The notes under the pieces: model-generated
Told to the model about the DNA's origin: nothing
The model's database searches: none
Seen by the model: only the letters and a program-made list of their open reading frames with translations
Source of the DNA: Buddleja alternifolia
Taxonomy: Eukaryota > Streptophyta > Magnoliopsida > Lamiales > Scrophulariaceae
Direction of reading: 5' to 3'
Assembly: GCA_019426215.1 (NCBI GenBank)
Contig: CM033394.1
Span: forward strand, 35,834,423-35,898,422
Length of the DNA: 64,000 nt
Made by a program: the position numbers and the translations under genes
In this document: piece by piece, positions 36,601-48,015 of the stretch
Layout: each line of letters begins with the position of its first letter
Position numbering within the stretch: the stretch's first letter is position 1

Positions 36601-39600
36601 CAAGATAAAAGTGAAAACCCTTGGAGAAATAGAAACATGATAATTTGACAAGTACCACTTGAAGATGTATGAGTTTGAAAGGGCCTGAGGAGCAATCAAT
36701 CTATATTTGTGATTCCCATATCGAATGCATCAAATGTTGTCTGTTAATGTTAACAGCATAGTTGTTAATGGTGAATGGTGAATGGCGAATGGCGCAGCGC
36801 ATAGGGTCCCATGGCGCACGGTGCGGCGCACGGTGCGGCGCACGGTGCAGCGCACGCCTTATTGAAACTCGGCACATAATTACAAAAATAAATTAATATG
36901 TATAAATATATAGTTATATAGAAATAATAATAATAGTTATGCAAAAACAAAAATAGTTATTCATATACCCCTTCAACAACATATAGTCTATTATATCTTA
37001 TAATATATATATTTGAGGTTGGGTTGTATTTGCCTATTCCCAGCTTTACTAAGTTTGACTAAGTTGACTGAATTAAATTGACCAAAAATCCTAATTTTGA
37101 CCAAAATTTGATTTTAGAGAGAAATGCCATGGCGCATATGGCGCACGTGGCGAACACCTTATTGAACCTCTACTCCATGCCATGAACCATGGCACAGAGG
37201 GTGTGCCATTTGCGCCCTGGCACGCCATTTACAACTATGGTTAACAGACACATCATCTCAACGTTTCAGGTTTTACAATTGCAGTTATCACTCTCGGAGA
37301 GGAGAAAATTGAGCAACACTAAACTATCGATGGCCAAAGCAGTAAAATCACCTTATATCCGATAAAATTTTCAAATTCACCCATTAATCCATTAGTCAAC
37401 ATACATCAAAAAAAGGTGATCAGGAAAAACTAGCACAGAGTTTCGTACCAAGGAAAAGTGTTAGAATTATGCTTAAAAATATTTGACTTCAAATTTGAAT
37501 AGGTTGTCCATCAAATCCAGTTCCGCAAGCTCGCTTATAAGGATCATCAATACACATCACAATTGTTATTTGAGGCTCCTTTGGTTTTCTGTTTTTAGTC
37601 GCATAAATCAGTTGCAACTAGATATTACAATATAAATTGTGTGAGACAGCATGATTGGATTCAAAAGATAAAACACAACTTTATAAGAAAAAAAATATGA
37701 AACATAGTCTTTACATCCCATTATCTATCTTCTTGTAAAATCTTTGCTGAATATTTACTTTGCAATTCTTCCTTTTTCTTGAACCAAATTCAGTTAACTA
37801 ACAACCAAAGCTTAACCGGACTATTGATTTAGTCATAAATTATTTGTTTTTTGCTTGTCTGACTGGCCAGTGTGAAATAATACTTCTCCTTTCTTTGCCC
37901 AACAACTACTGGAGTTGATGTGATTCGATATTGTGTTCAGTACTGAGTCATCAAGTCCTCAGTGAAGTAAAGTCTTCCACAAAATGGTTTATAAACTCAA
38001 GGTCCAACATGCGACACTAACACTCCGTTAGAGGTGTCGGGAAGGTTCCTAGCCATTATCCTCCAACTTTAAGTCAATCCCACGCCTTTGAGAGTAAAAC
38101 ATGACAATAGCTTGAAATGGATATGTCTTACCATTATTTATAGATGAGAGGAACTTGAACTACACTATTAAGAGTGAATTACCCAAAATAGGTTGTATAA
38201 CGCACATCATATGAGTATTCTACGAGTAGTAAGGAACATTATATTACTAAACCTTATTTCTCAGACCATATTCCCATTTGTGTTTATATTAATTTTTTAT
38301 TCACTTAGCTAGATAACAAAGTATCATTTCTCAAAGTAACAAACTAGTCTGGGGAAAAGGACCAATTGCAAGGCATAGATTTATCTTGTGGCTTGCTATG
38401 CTAAACAGGCTGAAAACGAAGGATAGAATGAGCGAGTGGCTGGAGATTCCTAGCTTAGATTGTCTGTTTTGTGCTAAAGGAATTGAAAGCAGATCGCACC
38501 TGTTTTTCCAGTGTGATTTTACCAGAGAAATTATGCAACTCTGCTGGCTGAAAATGCAGATTCGGTGTAGGAAAACTGAATGGGCATAAGTGGTTGATTG
38601 GGCTACCAAGATTTGCAAGGGTAAGACGGTACTTAGCTGCAGGAAACGTGCGCTTTTCACGGGTATTGTTTATTCTATCTTGTTAGAAAGAAACAAACGT
38701 TTGTTTACACTGGATAGAAGTAGTGTTCATGATATAGTGGATAGAATTTGGTGGATTGTGCAAAGTAAAATGAGTTGTATATAAGCCCAGGTATGCCTGG
38801 TTGATGAATATAATACGCTTACCCATTCCCAAAAATGAAAAAAAGAAGTATCATTATGCCCCTTTCTATGATATAATAGTTACATATGCCTACCCATGAG
38901 CAAGAAAGTGAAGCTGAACTCCCTGAAAGGTCTTTATCATTATGTGGATAATTTCCACTTTGACATGTATGCAACGGAGGCCCCCCAGGGGGCCAAGCTG
39001 CGCAACACACCCCAAGGGAAGGGCTTTGGAAAGGAGCCCATTCAATTCTTGTAAACAATCTTCTGGAAAATTTTCTGCTTTCATTGTCATTTTTTTATAT
39101 GCTTGCTTGAGTTTAGGGTAATTATCTCCTCTAATAATTCCCATGCGCATGACGCCCTCCTTTACGAGCAGGGCTCATTAAGATTTGTATACATAAAGTG
39201 CAGGGAGGTATTTGCTTTATAAGGACTAAATTTTTTTTTTGTTTTTTTTTTTTGGGTAATTTCATGGTGACACCGAGTAAGACATCTTTGTTTTAAGCAA
39301 AAAATTTATCCCTAGGCTATACTACCTTCCCTCGAGAAAATTAAATTCTTCTCTCCTCAAAGATTTAAAATCTCTGTACTCCTCTCTAATGACTCTCTCC
39401 GAAATAGACCCACCGTGAACTATCATGGATCGGTCAAATAAAGGTTCATGGTACTACTTCGCTATCAATCTCACATGATCTAGTAAGTACCTTGTATCGG
39501 AATTATTAAGTTCTATGGTTCAAATATTCATTAGTCCCTTTCACAAGTGTCTATTATAAGTAATAAGGCACAACATCCTCATCCATTCTACTAAGAAACT

Positions 39601-40498
39601 GAAAGAACCTTAGGGATGATCAAATTCCTCACGTTTAAGGAAACTGCCAAGGATTTTTCGGCACGACCTCCATATAGTATTGCCATAGGGATATAGTTTA
39701 ACCACCATTCTGAATGGACTAGGTGATTTCTCTACGTGTATGACACCATCAATATGAAACTATGAATGAAGAATGGTATGAGAGGACAAGCGAATGATTA
39801 TTCTTTCTGGAATGAACTAATTAATGAAATCTAGCAAAGCTAGAAAGAGGGCAAAAGAAAGAGTGAGAGGGTAGATTGAATTTTCTTAAAGAAGAACCTC
39901 ATGTAAACATCATGGAGATAGGTTTGATCCTAACCCTATTCCATTCCGCGAAAATTGGAAGTTCGACACAGTTGAGATTTTTCGGATATTAGATGCAGTT
40001 ACTAATTCATGATCTGGCATATCCAAAATGAGATTCATGTCGCAACTATATAATCCCCAGCACATCATAGAACCACATCAAAAACATTATACCCATCATT
40101 TCATCTCATATTTCCTTTCAAACTACATTCTTACCTATTTCTCATTATTTATAAAACAATTCAACGTAACTTGTAAACAAACAAAATCACAGAGTTACAC
40201 ATAAATATGGGTTGAGAGTATACCCACCAACAGCGCGGAGGTTTTGGAGGTGTTGGCGCATTAAGGATTCTTCTTGGAGGATTAAATTCAAACACTTGGA
40301 AGAGTGCTGGTGATGAGGCTCAGCTGCCACGAAGAACATGGCCTCCAGCAACCGATCCGCACCAAGCCGTACGTCGGCAATCAGCCGCCCCGCCTGCCCC
40401 AGCTGCTCCAACGCTTGCGCCACCTGCTTCGGCGGCGCATCCCTTGCCGTCGCCGCGTCCTGCGGTGGTGGTGGCGGTGGTGCAGCGGCCTGCTGCAT
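33665..40498 (-). CDS. MED27: Mediator complex subunit 27
   Basis: There are seven exons on the minus strand: 40498-40228, 36503-36338, 35464-35017, 34344-34285, 34153-34085, 33997-33954 and 33839-33665. All have GT..AG introns and consistent phases, totalling 410 aa, close to the roughly 400 aa of plant MED27. The N-terminus is Ala/Pro-rich (a short Pro run at residues 8-13) followed by a helical segment. Exon 2 encodes ESGVLTDALRSRSNSWGLH. Exon 3 has LALKAFTDQKKRFFP and ends in FFSPDE. The last exons form the conserved Med27 C-terminal domain with WVCSYQTLF, CSKC and LLPPVKRPFR. MED27 is part of the Mediator upper tail and links activators to RNA polymerase II in the nucleus. Intron 1 is 3.7 kb because of transposon insertions. 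No break was seen. Confidence 0.94.
35646..35791. repeat. Direct repeat in intron 2 of MED27
   Basis: Two copies of about 54 bp (core TATGAACCAGCCATTAACCA) begin near 35650 and 35741, with small differences. The repeat lies in the intron between exons 2 and 3. The rest of this intron and of introns 3-6 shows nothing unusual. Confidence 0.8.
36757..37239. mobile_element. hAT-type MITE (483 bp) in MED27 intron 1, with GC-rich minisatellite
   Basis: An exact 8-bp duplication GTTAACAG (36749-36756 and 37240-37247) flanks inverted ends CATAGTTGTTAATGG and CCATTTACAACTATG. The left arm carries a tandem GGCGCACGGTGC unit (about 36810-36855) and GTGAATGG repeats. The right arm has matching GGCGCA/GTGCCATTTGCGCC blocks. 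It is non-coding. The duplication size and end sequence point to hAT. Confidence 0.9.
37248..38328 (-). other. MED27 intron 1, middle part
   Basis: AT-rich intron sequence. I see no frame with motifs and no repeat ends. Confidence 0.55.
38329..38845 (+). mobile_element. 5'-truncated LINE in MED27 intron 1
   Basis: The frame carries the zinc-binding domain found at the end of plant LINE reverse transcriptases (zf-RVT): HRFILWLAMLNRLKTKDRM, then a C-LFC-AKGIESRSHLFFQC cluster, with one in-frame TAG at 38587. It ends in an A-rich tail. The 10-bp duplication AAGTATCATT (38319-38328 and 38846-38855) gives exact insertion limits of 517 bp. It lies antisense to MED27. Confidence 0.92.
38856..40227 (-). 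other. MED27 intron 1, promoter-proximal part
   Basis: This holds T-rich runs near 39231-39255 and otherwise unremarkable AT-rich sequence up to the exon 1 donor (G|GTGGGTATAC at 40227). Nothing recognised. Confidence 0.55.
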
Positions 40499-40839
40499 TT
40501 TTCTTTCCCTTTTTCTTAATTGCTAGGTTTATTAATTTAGGGGTTTGAAATCGCAAGATTTCTCTACGGCGAGCGGACACACAGATTAACCCACCCCGAA
40601 ACCAAATATTTGTTCTTTTACAAGGAACTTTGAGTTCGCGTTGTAACTTGTACTCGGGGACGCACTCAATATTTTGGGTATAAGTACATATTAAGCCCCT
40701 ATAAAATGAAATGTGTTGCATATACCCCTTTAAACTACCAAGCATGCCAAAAAAATCTATGGGATTAGTGGTCAAACGGAATCTCCACAACTTGATGGTT
40801 TTGGAGGTGGTGAAAATAATAAATGTTCATCATGCAATT
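40499..40839. other. MED27 promoter region
   Basis: Short upstream region between the MED27 start codon and the FRS pseudogene. No TATA box or other site was identified with confidence. Confidence 0.5.
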
Positions 40840-40947
40840 ATTTCAAAAGCAAAAATTTCGACAATTACAATGGAATTCGATAATGAAGAAGCGGTTTGTG
40901 AAATTTATAATGAGTATACAAAAGCGATCGATTTTAACGTCAGAAAA
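40840..40947 (+). pseudogene. FAR1-related (FRS) pseudogene, fragment 1
   Basis: It encodes TMEFDNEEAVCEIYNEYTKA, the start of the FAR1 DNA-binding domain (family pattern GMEFxSEExAYxFYNxYA), then IDFNVRK, where it is cut by the LTR pair at 40948. The continuation is at 49652. The gene family derives from Mutator-like transposases and acts in light signalling in its working members. Nothing upstream tells whether this was a functional gene. Confidence 0.8.
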
Positions 40948-42675
40948 TGTTAGAAAATTTCATATTTGTTAGGAATTTCATGTTAGATGTTTTTATGATG
41001 ACAAAATAGGATTTTATGTTAGACCCCAAAAATATAAGTTCATGCTTTCATAGAAATATTGTATACGCATTTGAAAGTTTTCTTACTTTGTTAGGCTTGT
41101 AATTTTTATCTTTATAGATTTTAGACTAAGTATTTAATGCCAAGTCACTGATAGAATTCTGAGTGAATCTATCAAGGATGAAGTTGAAGATCAGCGTCTG
41201 AAGTCAAGAGAAGATAAAGATTTGCTTTGAGCGTCTGTCAAACGCTAAAAGACTATTTCAGGATTTTTGGCCCAAGCGTCCAATTTAGTTCAAGCGCTCA
41301 GCATGAGCTGATTTAAGCGTCTGATTCAAGTGTCTGGTTCAAGCGTCTGATTCAAACGTCTGATTCAAGCGTCAGAGCGATTCAAGTGTCTGATTCAAGC
41401 GTCCAAGCGAATCAAGCGTCCAGTTTTCAGATTCACCTGAAGGATTAAACCCAAGTTATCAAGGACTTAAATGCAATCACCAACGGACATTTATTTCCAA
41501 CGGGAAATAAATTCAAAATGCATTAAATGCTTGATAAGTGCATTAAATGTAAACAAGACAGTATGACTTGTGGACAAGCCACCTTTTGACTCGACTGTCA
41601 GCTTTTCAGAGTTCAAATCTGCTCCTGTCCAATCGGAACTAGCAGAATTTCAGGAATGTCAGAAAGGGACTATTTGACGCGCTGCGTGAGAAAAACGAGC
41701 CTGATTGTGTCCAACGGATAAATCCCAAGAATCTCTATAAATAGTACCCTCCAGCAAAACCTTAAAGTGTGTGCAGAGAGAGAAACTTTGCTGAAATAAT
41801 TTGAGAGAAAAGCTTGCAAACTCCACAGCTAAAATCCATCAAGCTTCTCAAATACATTCCAGACAGTCACCAGATATCTCAAACCTCTTCCAAAGAAGAA
41901 ACCTAAATTCTTATTGAGATATCCCAAGTTGTTTGAACTTCCCAACATCTAACAAACTTGTTACAATAAACCCTCAACACCTTTCATCTGAGTGAGAAAG
42001 ATTGTTGACTTCCACAGGTAGTATTTTTGAGTAAGAGAAGCTTGTTGAAGAAAGGTCTTTATTGGAGCTGAAGTCTGTGTGATCAAGGAGCTCAAGGCCT
42101 TCTTGGAGAAGATCTTTATTGGAGCTAATCTGTGTGATCAAGGAGCTCGAGATCGTCTTCACCTCTCTCCTTAATTTGTAGAAGATTCTGTGTGATTCTT
42201 TGAGAATCCTTTTAGTGGATTGCCTCCAAGTGTTCAAAGAGAAGAAGGACGTAGTTGGGATTACACCACCCAACGAACCTTACAAATATTGTGTTCTTTA
42301 CTTTACATTCAGTTTTCATATTGTCATATCATAAACTCATCAAGTAGAACTTAATCAAATGCTAAGCAACTAAATACCCTTTCTGTGACGCTAAAGCTTT
42401 TAAAGAGAAGACTACAAAAATTATTCCGCTGTGCTAACCCTGATGAAAGAACTGAACGCTTAAACTTGAGTGGTTATAGTATTCAAATCTTGAGTGTAAG
42501 TTAACTTTATCAAAACAGTCTTCAAGTAAACGCTTAGCCAAGCGTTTACATTTTCAAGCATCCAAATCAATTTTAATACGAAAACTTTTGAAGTCGAAAA
42601 AGACTTCAGGGTCTATTCAACTTCCCCCCCCCCCCCTCCTTTCTAGACCCTTTCGTATGCCACTTGGGACCAACA
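40948..42675 (+). repeat. LTR 1 of a tandem LTR pair
   Basis: It runs from TGTTAGAAAATTTC to CTTGGGACCAACA (1,728 bp). The first 33 bp contain three staggered copies of the TGTTAG start. A minisatellite of GCGTCTGATTCAA-like units fills about 41280-41430, and a 14-C run lies at about 42624. It carries a polyadenylation-like zone in its right half. The next LTR follows with no internal region. Confidence 0.85.
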
Positions 42676-43136
42676 ATATTAGATGTTTTGATTATAACAA
42701 GATAGGTTTCATGTTAAACCACAAAAAGATTATGTAAGTTTAATTTTATTAGAACATGTATATGCGTTTAAAAGTTCTCGAGTTGTAATTTTGTCTAAGA
42801 CTTTTTATCTATATAGTTTTTAGACTAAGTATTTGAACACTTGAACGTTGATAGAATTCTAGGTGAGTCTATCAAGTTGAAGTTAAAGATCAGCGTCTGA
42901 AGACAGTTGAAGATGAAGATCAATTAAGCAACAACTAATGCTAGAGAAAGCGTCTGCCAAGCGCTTGAAGATCACTCAGGATGATGAGCGTCCAGAAGAC
43001 ATAATTCACCTGAAATAAATCTTAAGTCAATAATAACTTAAATGCAACCTTCAGCGGGAATTTATTTCCAACGGACATTTATTTCAAATGCATTTAATAT
43101 CTGATAAGAGCATTAAATATGATAAGTGTTAGGGAT

Positions 43137-43772
43137 GGTAGGCATCAGAGCACGAAGAATAAACAAGAAACAAGAAATCTAAGCCTAAATATGAAGATAA
43201 CGAACACGAGGATTTAACGTGGTTCGGCATAACTTGCCTACATCCACGAGCCAACCTAGACTACATCTTTATTTCTTTCAAAGTACATCAATCAATTACA
43301 AGAGTGAGTTCACATATTTATAATGGTGGAGAAGTCTAAACCCTAGCAAATTAGGAAAAAAACTCCTAAACAACTAGGGAATAATTCCTAACACAATAGG
43401 AAACAATTCCAATCAAAGTAGGACTCAAGACATGCCAAAAATAAGGAAAAACGCGTTAAAACTGCTCCAGCCGACGGACCCGCGCCTAGGCGCCTACTGG
43501 CCACGCCTGGGCGCCACTGTGCCCACGCCTAGGCGCCGTCATGGCCACGCCTAGGCGCCGCCGACAGTGGCTCATTGCACTGTGCGCCCTGTCTTCTGCA
43601 TCCCGCGCCTAGGCGAGCATCTGGCTGCGCCTGGACGCTGTTCGGCTCGCCCGGAATCCCCGGAACATACTTTTTCTTCCTTTTCACGATCCAGGTCAAC
43701 CCCGACCCTTTTTGGCTCTATTTTGGCTCCTCTTCTTGACCTCATTTTGATCTGACTCCACCAAACCCATCA
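43137..43772 (-). repeat. Solo LTR of the Copia C family, with TSD
   Basis: It is 636 bp. Plus-strand ends are TGTTAGGGATGG and AAACCCATCA, with an exact 5-bp duplication ATAAG (43132-43136 and 43773-43777). On its own strand it ends CTACCATCCCTAACA, like the 3' LTR at 30131, and shares the AACGTGGTTCGGC block. A GC-rich tract with repeated CGCCTAGGCGC-type units lies at about 43485-43625. Confidence 0.93.
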
Positions 43773-45570
43773 ATAAGGACTATTGTCGTACGAATAAGCC
43801 TTTTCCCATTGGCAATCAACTCAAAGTAGCCTGCCTCACCAACTTTTGTGCAGCTGAATTACAAGATATCAGAAAATAGTCGATTCACTCACCGAGTGAT
43901 AGGCATGCGCCTGAATGTGTCCAACGAACAAATCCCAAGAAAATGCCTATAAATAAAAGCTCACAGCTCAACCCTAACACCAAGAAATTATACTACTCTT
44001 ACGCTGTTGAAATTAATCCAACTGTCAAAAAGCTTAAAACTCCATAGATATATATCCGTAAGCTTTCTCATCTCTATACAGCCACTCAATATCTCATACA
44101 TCTATCATAAAAGAAATCCAATCTTTCATTGAGATATTCAAAATTGTTTGACCTTTCCAAATCAAACAAACCTTTGATTAACAAACCTTTCAACCTCATA
44201 AATCTGAATGACGAAATTGTTGAAGACAAAGCACTATTTTTGAGTGATAGAAGTTTTTCAGAAGAGGATTTTAGCTGAGTTAAAATTTGTGTCATCAGGA
44301 AACTCAAGATCAGTCTTCACCATTTCCTATTGTGTAAAAGCTATCTGTGTGAAACTTTGTAATTCATATTAGTGCATTCCTCCCATGAGGAAAGGAGTAG
44401 AAGGACGTAGCTGGGATTACACAAACCCAGTGAACATTACTATTTCTTGTGTCAATTATTTAGGCTTCATTTGTTTGCTAGGGAATGGAATCTAAAATGG
44501 TAATCACATTTCTGGTAATCTGATTACTAGAAATTTGATTCCATATAGTGTTTGGTTGTATATAGAAAAACGGTATGGGAAATAGATTCAATTCCCTATT
44601 TATGTTTAGTTCAATCACATTTAATAAGGAATGGAATTTAGAATTAAAGACTTTTTACTTAAAATACCTTTATTCTTTAACCATGTTATTTGTGCATTCT
44701 TTGTATCATCTAAATTATATTTTTAATGTATCCAAAATATTAGAACAATTGATATCATAAATATACACACACATATAATATTATATATATATATATATAT
44801 ATCCAAAAAATTAAATTTATAGTATTTGGATTCTGGTGTTGCCAACAAGATGAAAATGAGAAGTAAGCCATACATATGAGTTCTCCTACTACAAGTGTTC
44901 ACCATTTTTTTATTCATACCGGAGTTAAATGCGTCAAATAATGTATAGATTAACTGCGAGAAACATTCGAATTTGTTTTTGAATCTTTTGCACATTAAAC
45001 CAAAAAACCTCAAAGAAGAAACAAAGCATGCAAGTAACTCTTGACATGGATTTTGAAACTTTTGCTTGCTGCCAATTTGGGGAGTGGTAGAAGAGGAAAC
45101 TAACATGTTTTGACAAGTTGGCTAAACAATCAAAGCTACACGATTTGGGACAATCCTTTTGACTGACATCTTCTTTTTAATATTTTTTATAATTGAAGCT
45201 TTATCATAGATTCTAGTAAACGATGAGAATTTCTTTCTCAGATCATGACTAACAACATGGTATTTCCATTCAACAGCAGTATAAATGGGTTTTAAGGAAG
45301 AAATATGTAAATGGTTTCTCCCATAGTAATGCAGCAGTAACTATTCTAAGACACCAACACATCAATTAAAACACATACCATATGTGACTAACAATTATTT
45401 TAATGGGACCATCACCAAAAAAACACTAACAATAGATTACTTTATAAAAAATAAATATCAAATAAAATGTAGTTCACTATTTTTTTGTGACAATAAAAAT
45501 AATCGTAATCAATAAAAATACTCCATAAATAATGAAAATCCAACTTAAATGAAATGCATAAACAACATAA

Positions 45571-46583
45571 CTATTTCTTTTGGTTTTTTAGCATATCCCT
45601 CACAAAGACTTCTTTTCCATAATATTTGACAGTGAAGAAATGGTCTAATATGTCTTTATCATGTACAAGTAAACTTCCAGCTTTGCACCACTCTCTTAAG
45701 GACAAACTACTAATTTTTCGTAGTTCTTCATTTAGCTTTTGTCGGTTATCCATGTTCTGTTGATCTGGAGTAGCAATAACATTAATCATGTTTGACATTT
45801 GCTCTCTGCTTTCTTTTAGATGATTACCCATCATCTCAGCAATATCCCTTAAACCCAACATCTGACCATCAATGCTCTTTCTTCTCTTTCGTTGTATATG
45901 TTTAGAACTTTCTCCGTCAGTTCGTTTAGAGGTTGGGGGTTGATTATCATCCAAGCCATTCATTGTCTCTGTGTTATTATCACTTTTTCCATCCTTTTCT
46001 TTATCCAAATCCTCAATGATATCTCCTGGTGCTTCAAACTTGTTACCAGTTGCTCGATCTTTTCCTCAAATCATAGCAAGTTGATTATAGAAAATGAAAG
46101 GCTTTTTGAGAAAACCACAATATGGATGACTCTATATAAAAAAAATATATATATATTACAAATAGTAAATCACAAACTATAAAAGTTAAAGAAATCAAAT
46201 TAGAGGTGGATCACGTATACCTGCATATAAGGTTCCCATACTTTGATATCTGCTATTAGAAATATTCTATTATCATTCCACCCAAATCCACTTCCTTGAC
46301 CCACAGCTCGTAAATCATAGAAGTGATGATATTGTCGTTTCAGAAGTTTATAGCAAGATTGAATATGTGGGTTGTCCTTCAAACCATGTCCTGGTAACTT
46401 TATTTGTAACATTCTTTCCAATTCTTTAAAAAGTCCATGTTTGAATCCACCTCCTTCAGTATTATACATAATTTTTTCTTTCAACTCAAGCATGCAATTT
46501 ATTAGATTTTCATCTTCCTCAGGTGTCCAAACATGTTTACCTCCTTTACCTTGACGACGTCCATTTGATGGGTCAAATTCCAT
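45571..46583 (-). pseudogene. Harbinger Myb/SANT-like DNA-binding protein
   Basis: Two exons, 46583-46221 and 46131-45571, join in phase (WEPYMQ|SHPYCGF). They would give about 307 aa except for a TGA at 46066-46068 in the usual 'GKDRATG' neighbourhood. Exon 1 has the Myb/SANT-like domain (HVWTPEEDENLINCMLEL, then LPGHGLKDNPHIQSCYKLLK). The C-terminus is Lys-rich with a helical tail. In PIF/Harbinger elements this protein binds the ends and brings the transposase to the nucleus. One stop codon is the only damage I see. Confidence 0.88.
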
Positions 46584-46757
46584 ATCTACTTTATAAAAAT
46601 AAAAGCTAAACATGAAAGATAAAAATACGAATAGAAGCTGACATAAATATCAGTTCATAAATCAATAGAAGTTATTCAATCCACAAAAACATAAAAATAT
46701 AAAATTACAATTTCAAACATAAAGATTGAACTAACAAATAAGTACTAATTCAAAATT

Positions 46758-48015
46758 CTATATATGTCTATTTTGCATCCACTCATTAAACATCTGAGTA
46801 GCTAAATTATGTCTCCAATTTGTCCACTCGTTAGAATTTTCAACAGTTGTAATGTATTCCACTTCTACTTCCTCTGAATCTTGTGTTAGTAGTTCTTCTG
46901 TCATTTCACGTTCTAGTTCACATTCTAGTAGATCCACAGCCATTTCCTTCCTTATAAGATTATGGAGAAGACAGCATGCCATTATGATTCTGTTCTATAC
47001 CTTGATAGCATACCAAGTAGGACTTCTCAAAACTGCCCAACGTTTTTTAATTAATCCAAAAGCTCTTTCTACTACATTTTTAGCTGGAAAATGTTTCACA
47101 TTAAGGAATTGTTCAAGAGTGGTTGGTTGGAATCCTTGTCTCCGATCATTAAGGTGTTATCTTTAACCTCTAAATGGAGAAAATCTATTTCCATTTGTAT
47201 ACCCCGCATCAACTAGGTAATAATTCCTAATAAGAAAAAACAAGCCAAACTAAAAAATCTAAAAGTTAATTTTAATTAGTTTGTATATCTTTTGTGGGTT
47301 TACCATTTTGGATTTTTAGTCCATTTCTTCTACTTAAGGCTTCTCGAAGTATTCTCCCATCAGCGGCAAAACCTTCCTACCCAGGAAGTATATAAATAAA
47401 TTGCATATCTTGTGAACATACTCCTAGAATATTTGTAGCAATGTCACCCTTCCTATTCCGATATCTAGACTTATCGCTTTCACGCACAATTACTTCAAGG
47501 TATGTGCCATCTAATACTCCTAAGCAATTCTGAAACTTAAAAAAAGTTAGTTACGCCAAATCAATCACTTAAAGATATATTTTACTTTAATAAACATACT
47601 TTGTACTAACCTTGAACCACTTCCATTTAGAATTCATAGAGTTTTCCTTCACTGGTTCAGGTGCTTTAAGCAATTCACGTTGTAGTTGCATTACAACTTT
47701 AAGTACTCTATTAAAGTATCTACTCACAGTCTCTCCAGAACGAAGAAAATGATTTTTATTTGTGCGATTTTTCAAATGATGAGCAAGTATATGTATAAAC
47801 ATAGCTACTTGTCCATCAATTGTTATATATCTAGTAGCTTGTAATCTTCCAGTAACTTGAACGATATCACACAATTTTTTGAATGTGAATCTATCCATAT
47901 GAAGCTCTTCATAACATGTTGTATCACTTTCATAGATTAATCCATCTAGATACAAGGATCTTTTGTAAGCCCTCATCCTATACTTCGACTTCAGCATGAT
48001 GCACCGGAATGACAC
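46758..48015 (-). pseudogene. Harbinger DDE transposase
   Basis: Exon 1 (48015-47611) ends KWKWFK|GTTAGT; the next begins at 47529 with NCLGVLDGTYLEV. The catalytic triad is still visible: D in VLDGT, D in YLVDAGY and E in NVVERAFGL, followed by the end domain ACCLLHNLIRKEM. At least four stops disrupt it: TAG for the Trp of PG-EG (47377-47379), two in PFRG-R-HL, and one before NRIIMACC. The segment between the second and third catalytic blocks has an unclear intron boundary. Clearly a PIF/Harbinger nuclease (family DDE_Tnp_4). Confidence 0.9.

Noticed and set aside
43485..43625. GC-rich CGCCTAGGCGC repeats, looked like a separate minisatellite or CpG island
   Set aside because: They lie within the solo LTR borders set by the ATAAG duplication, so they are part of the LTR.
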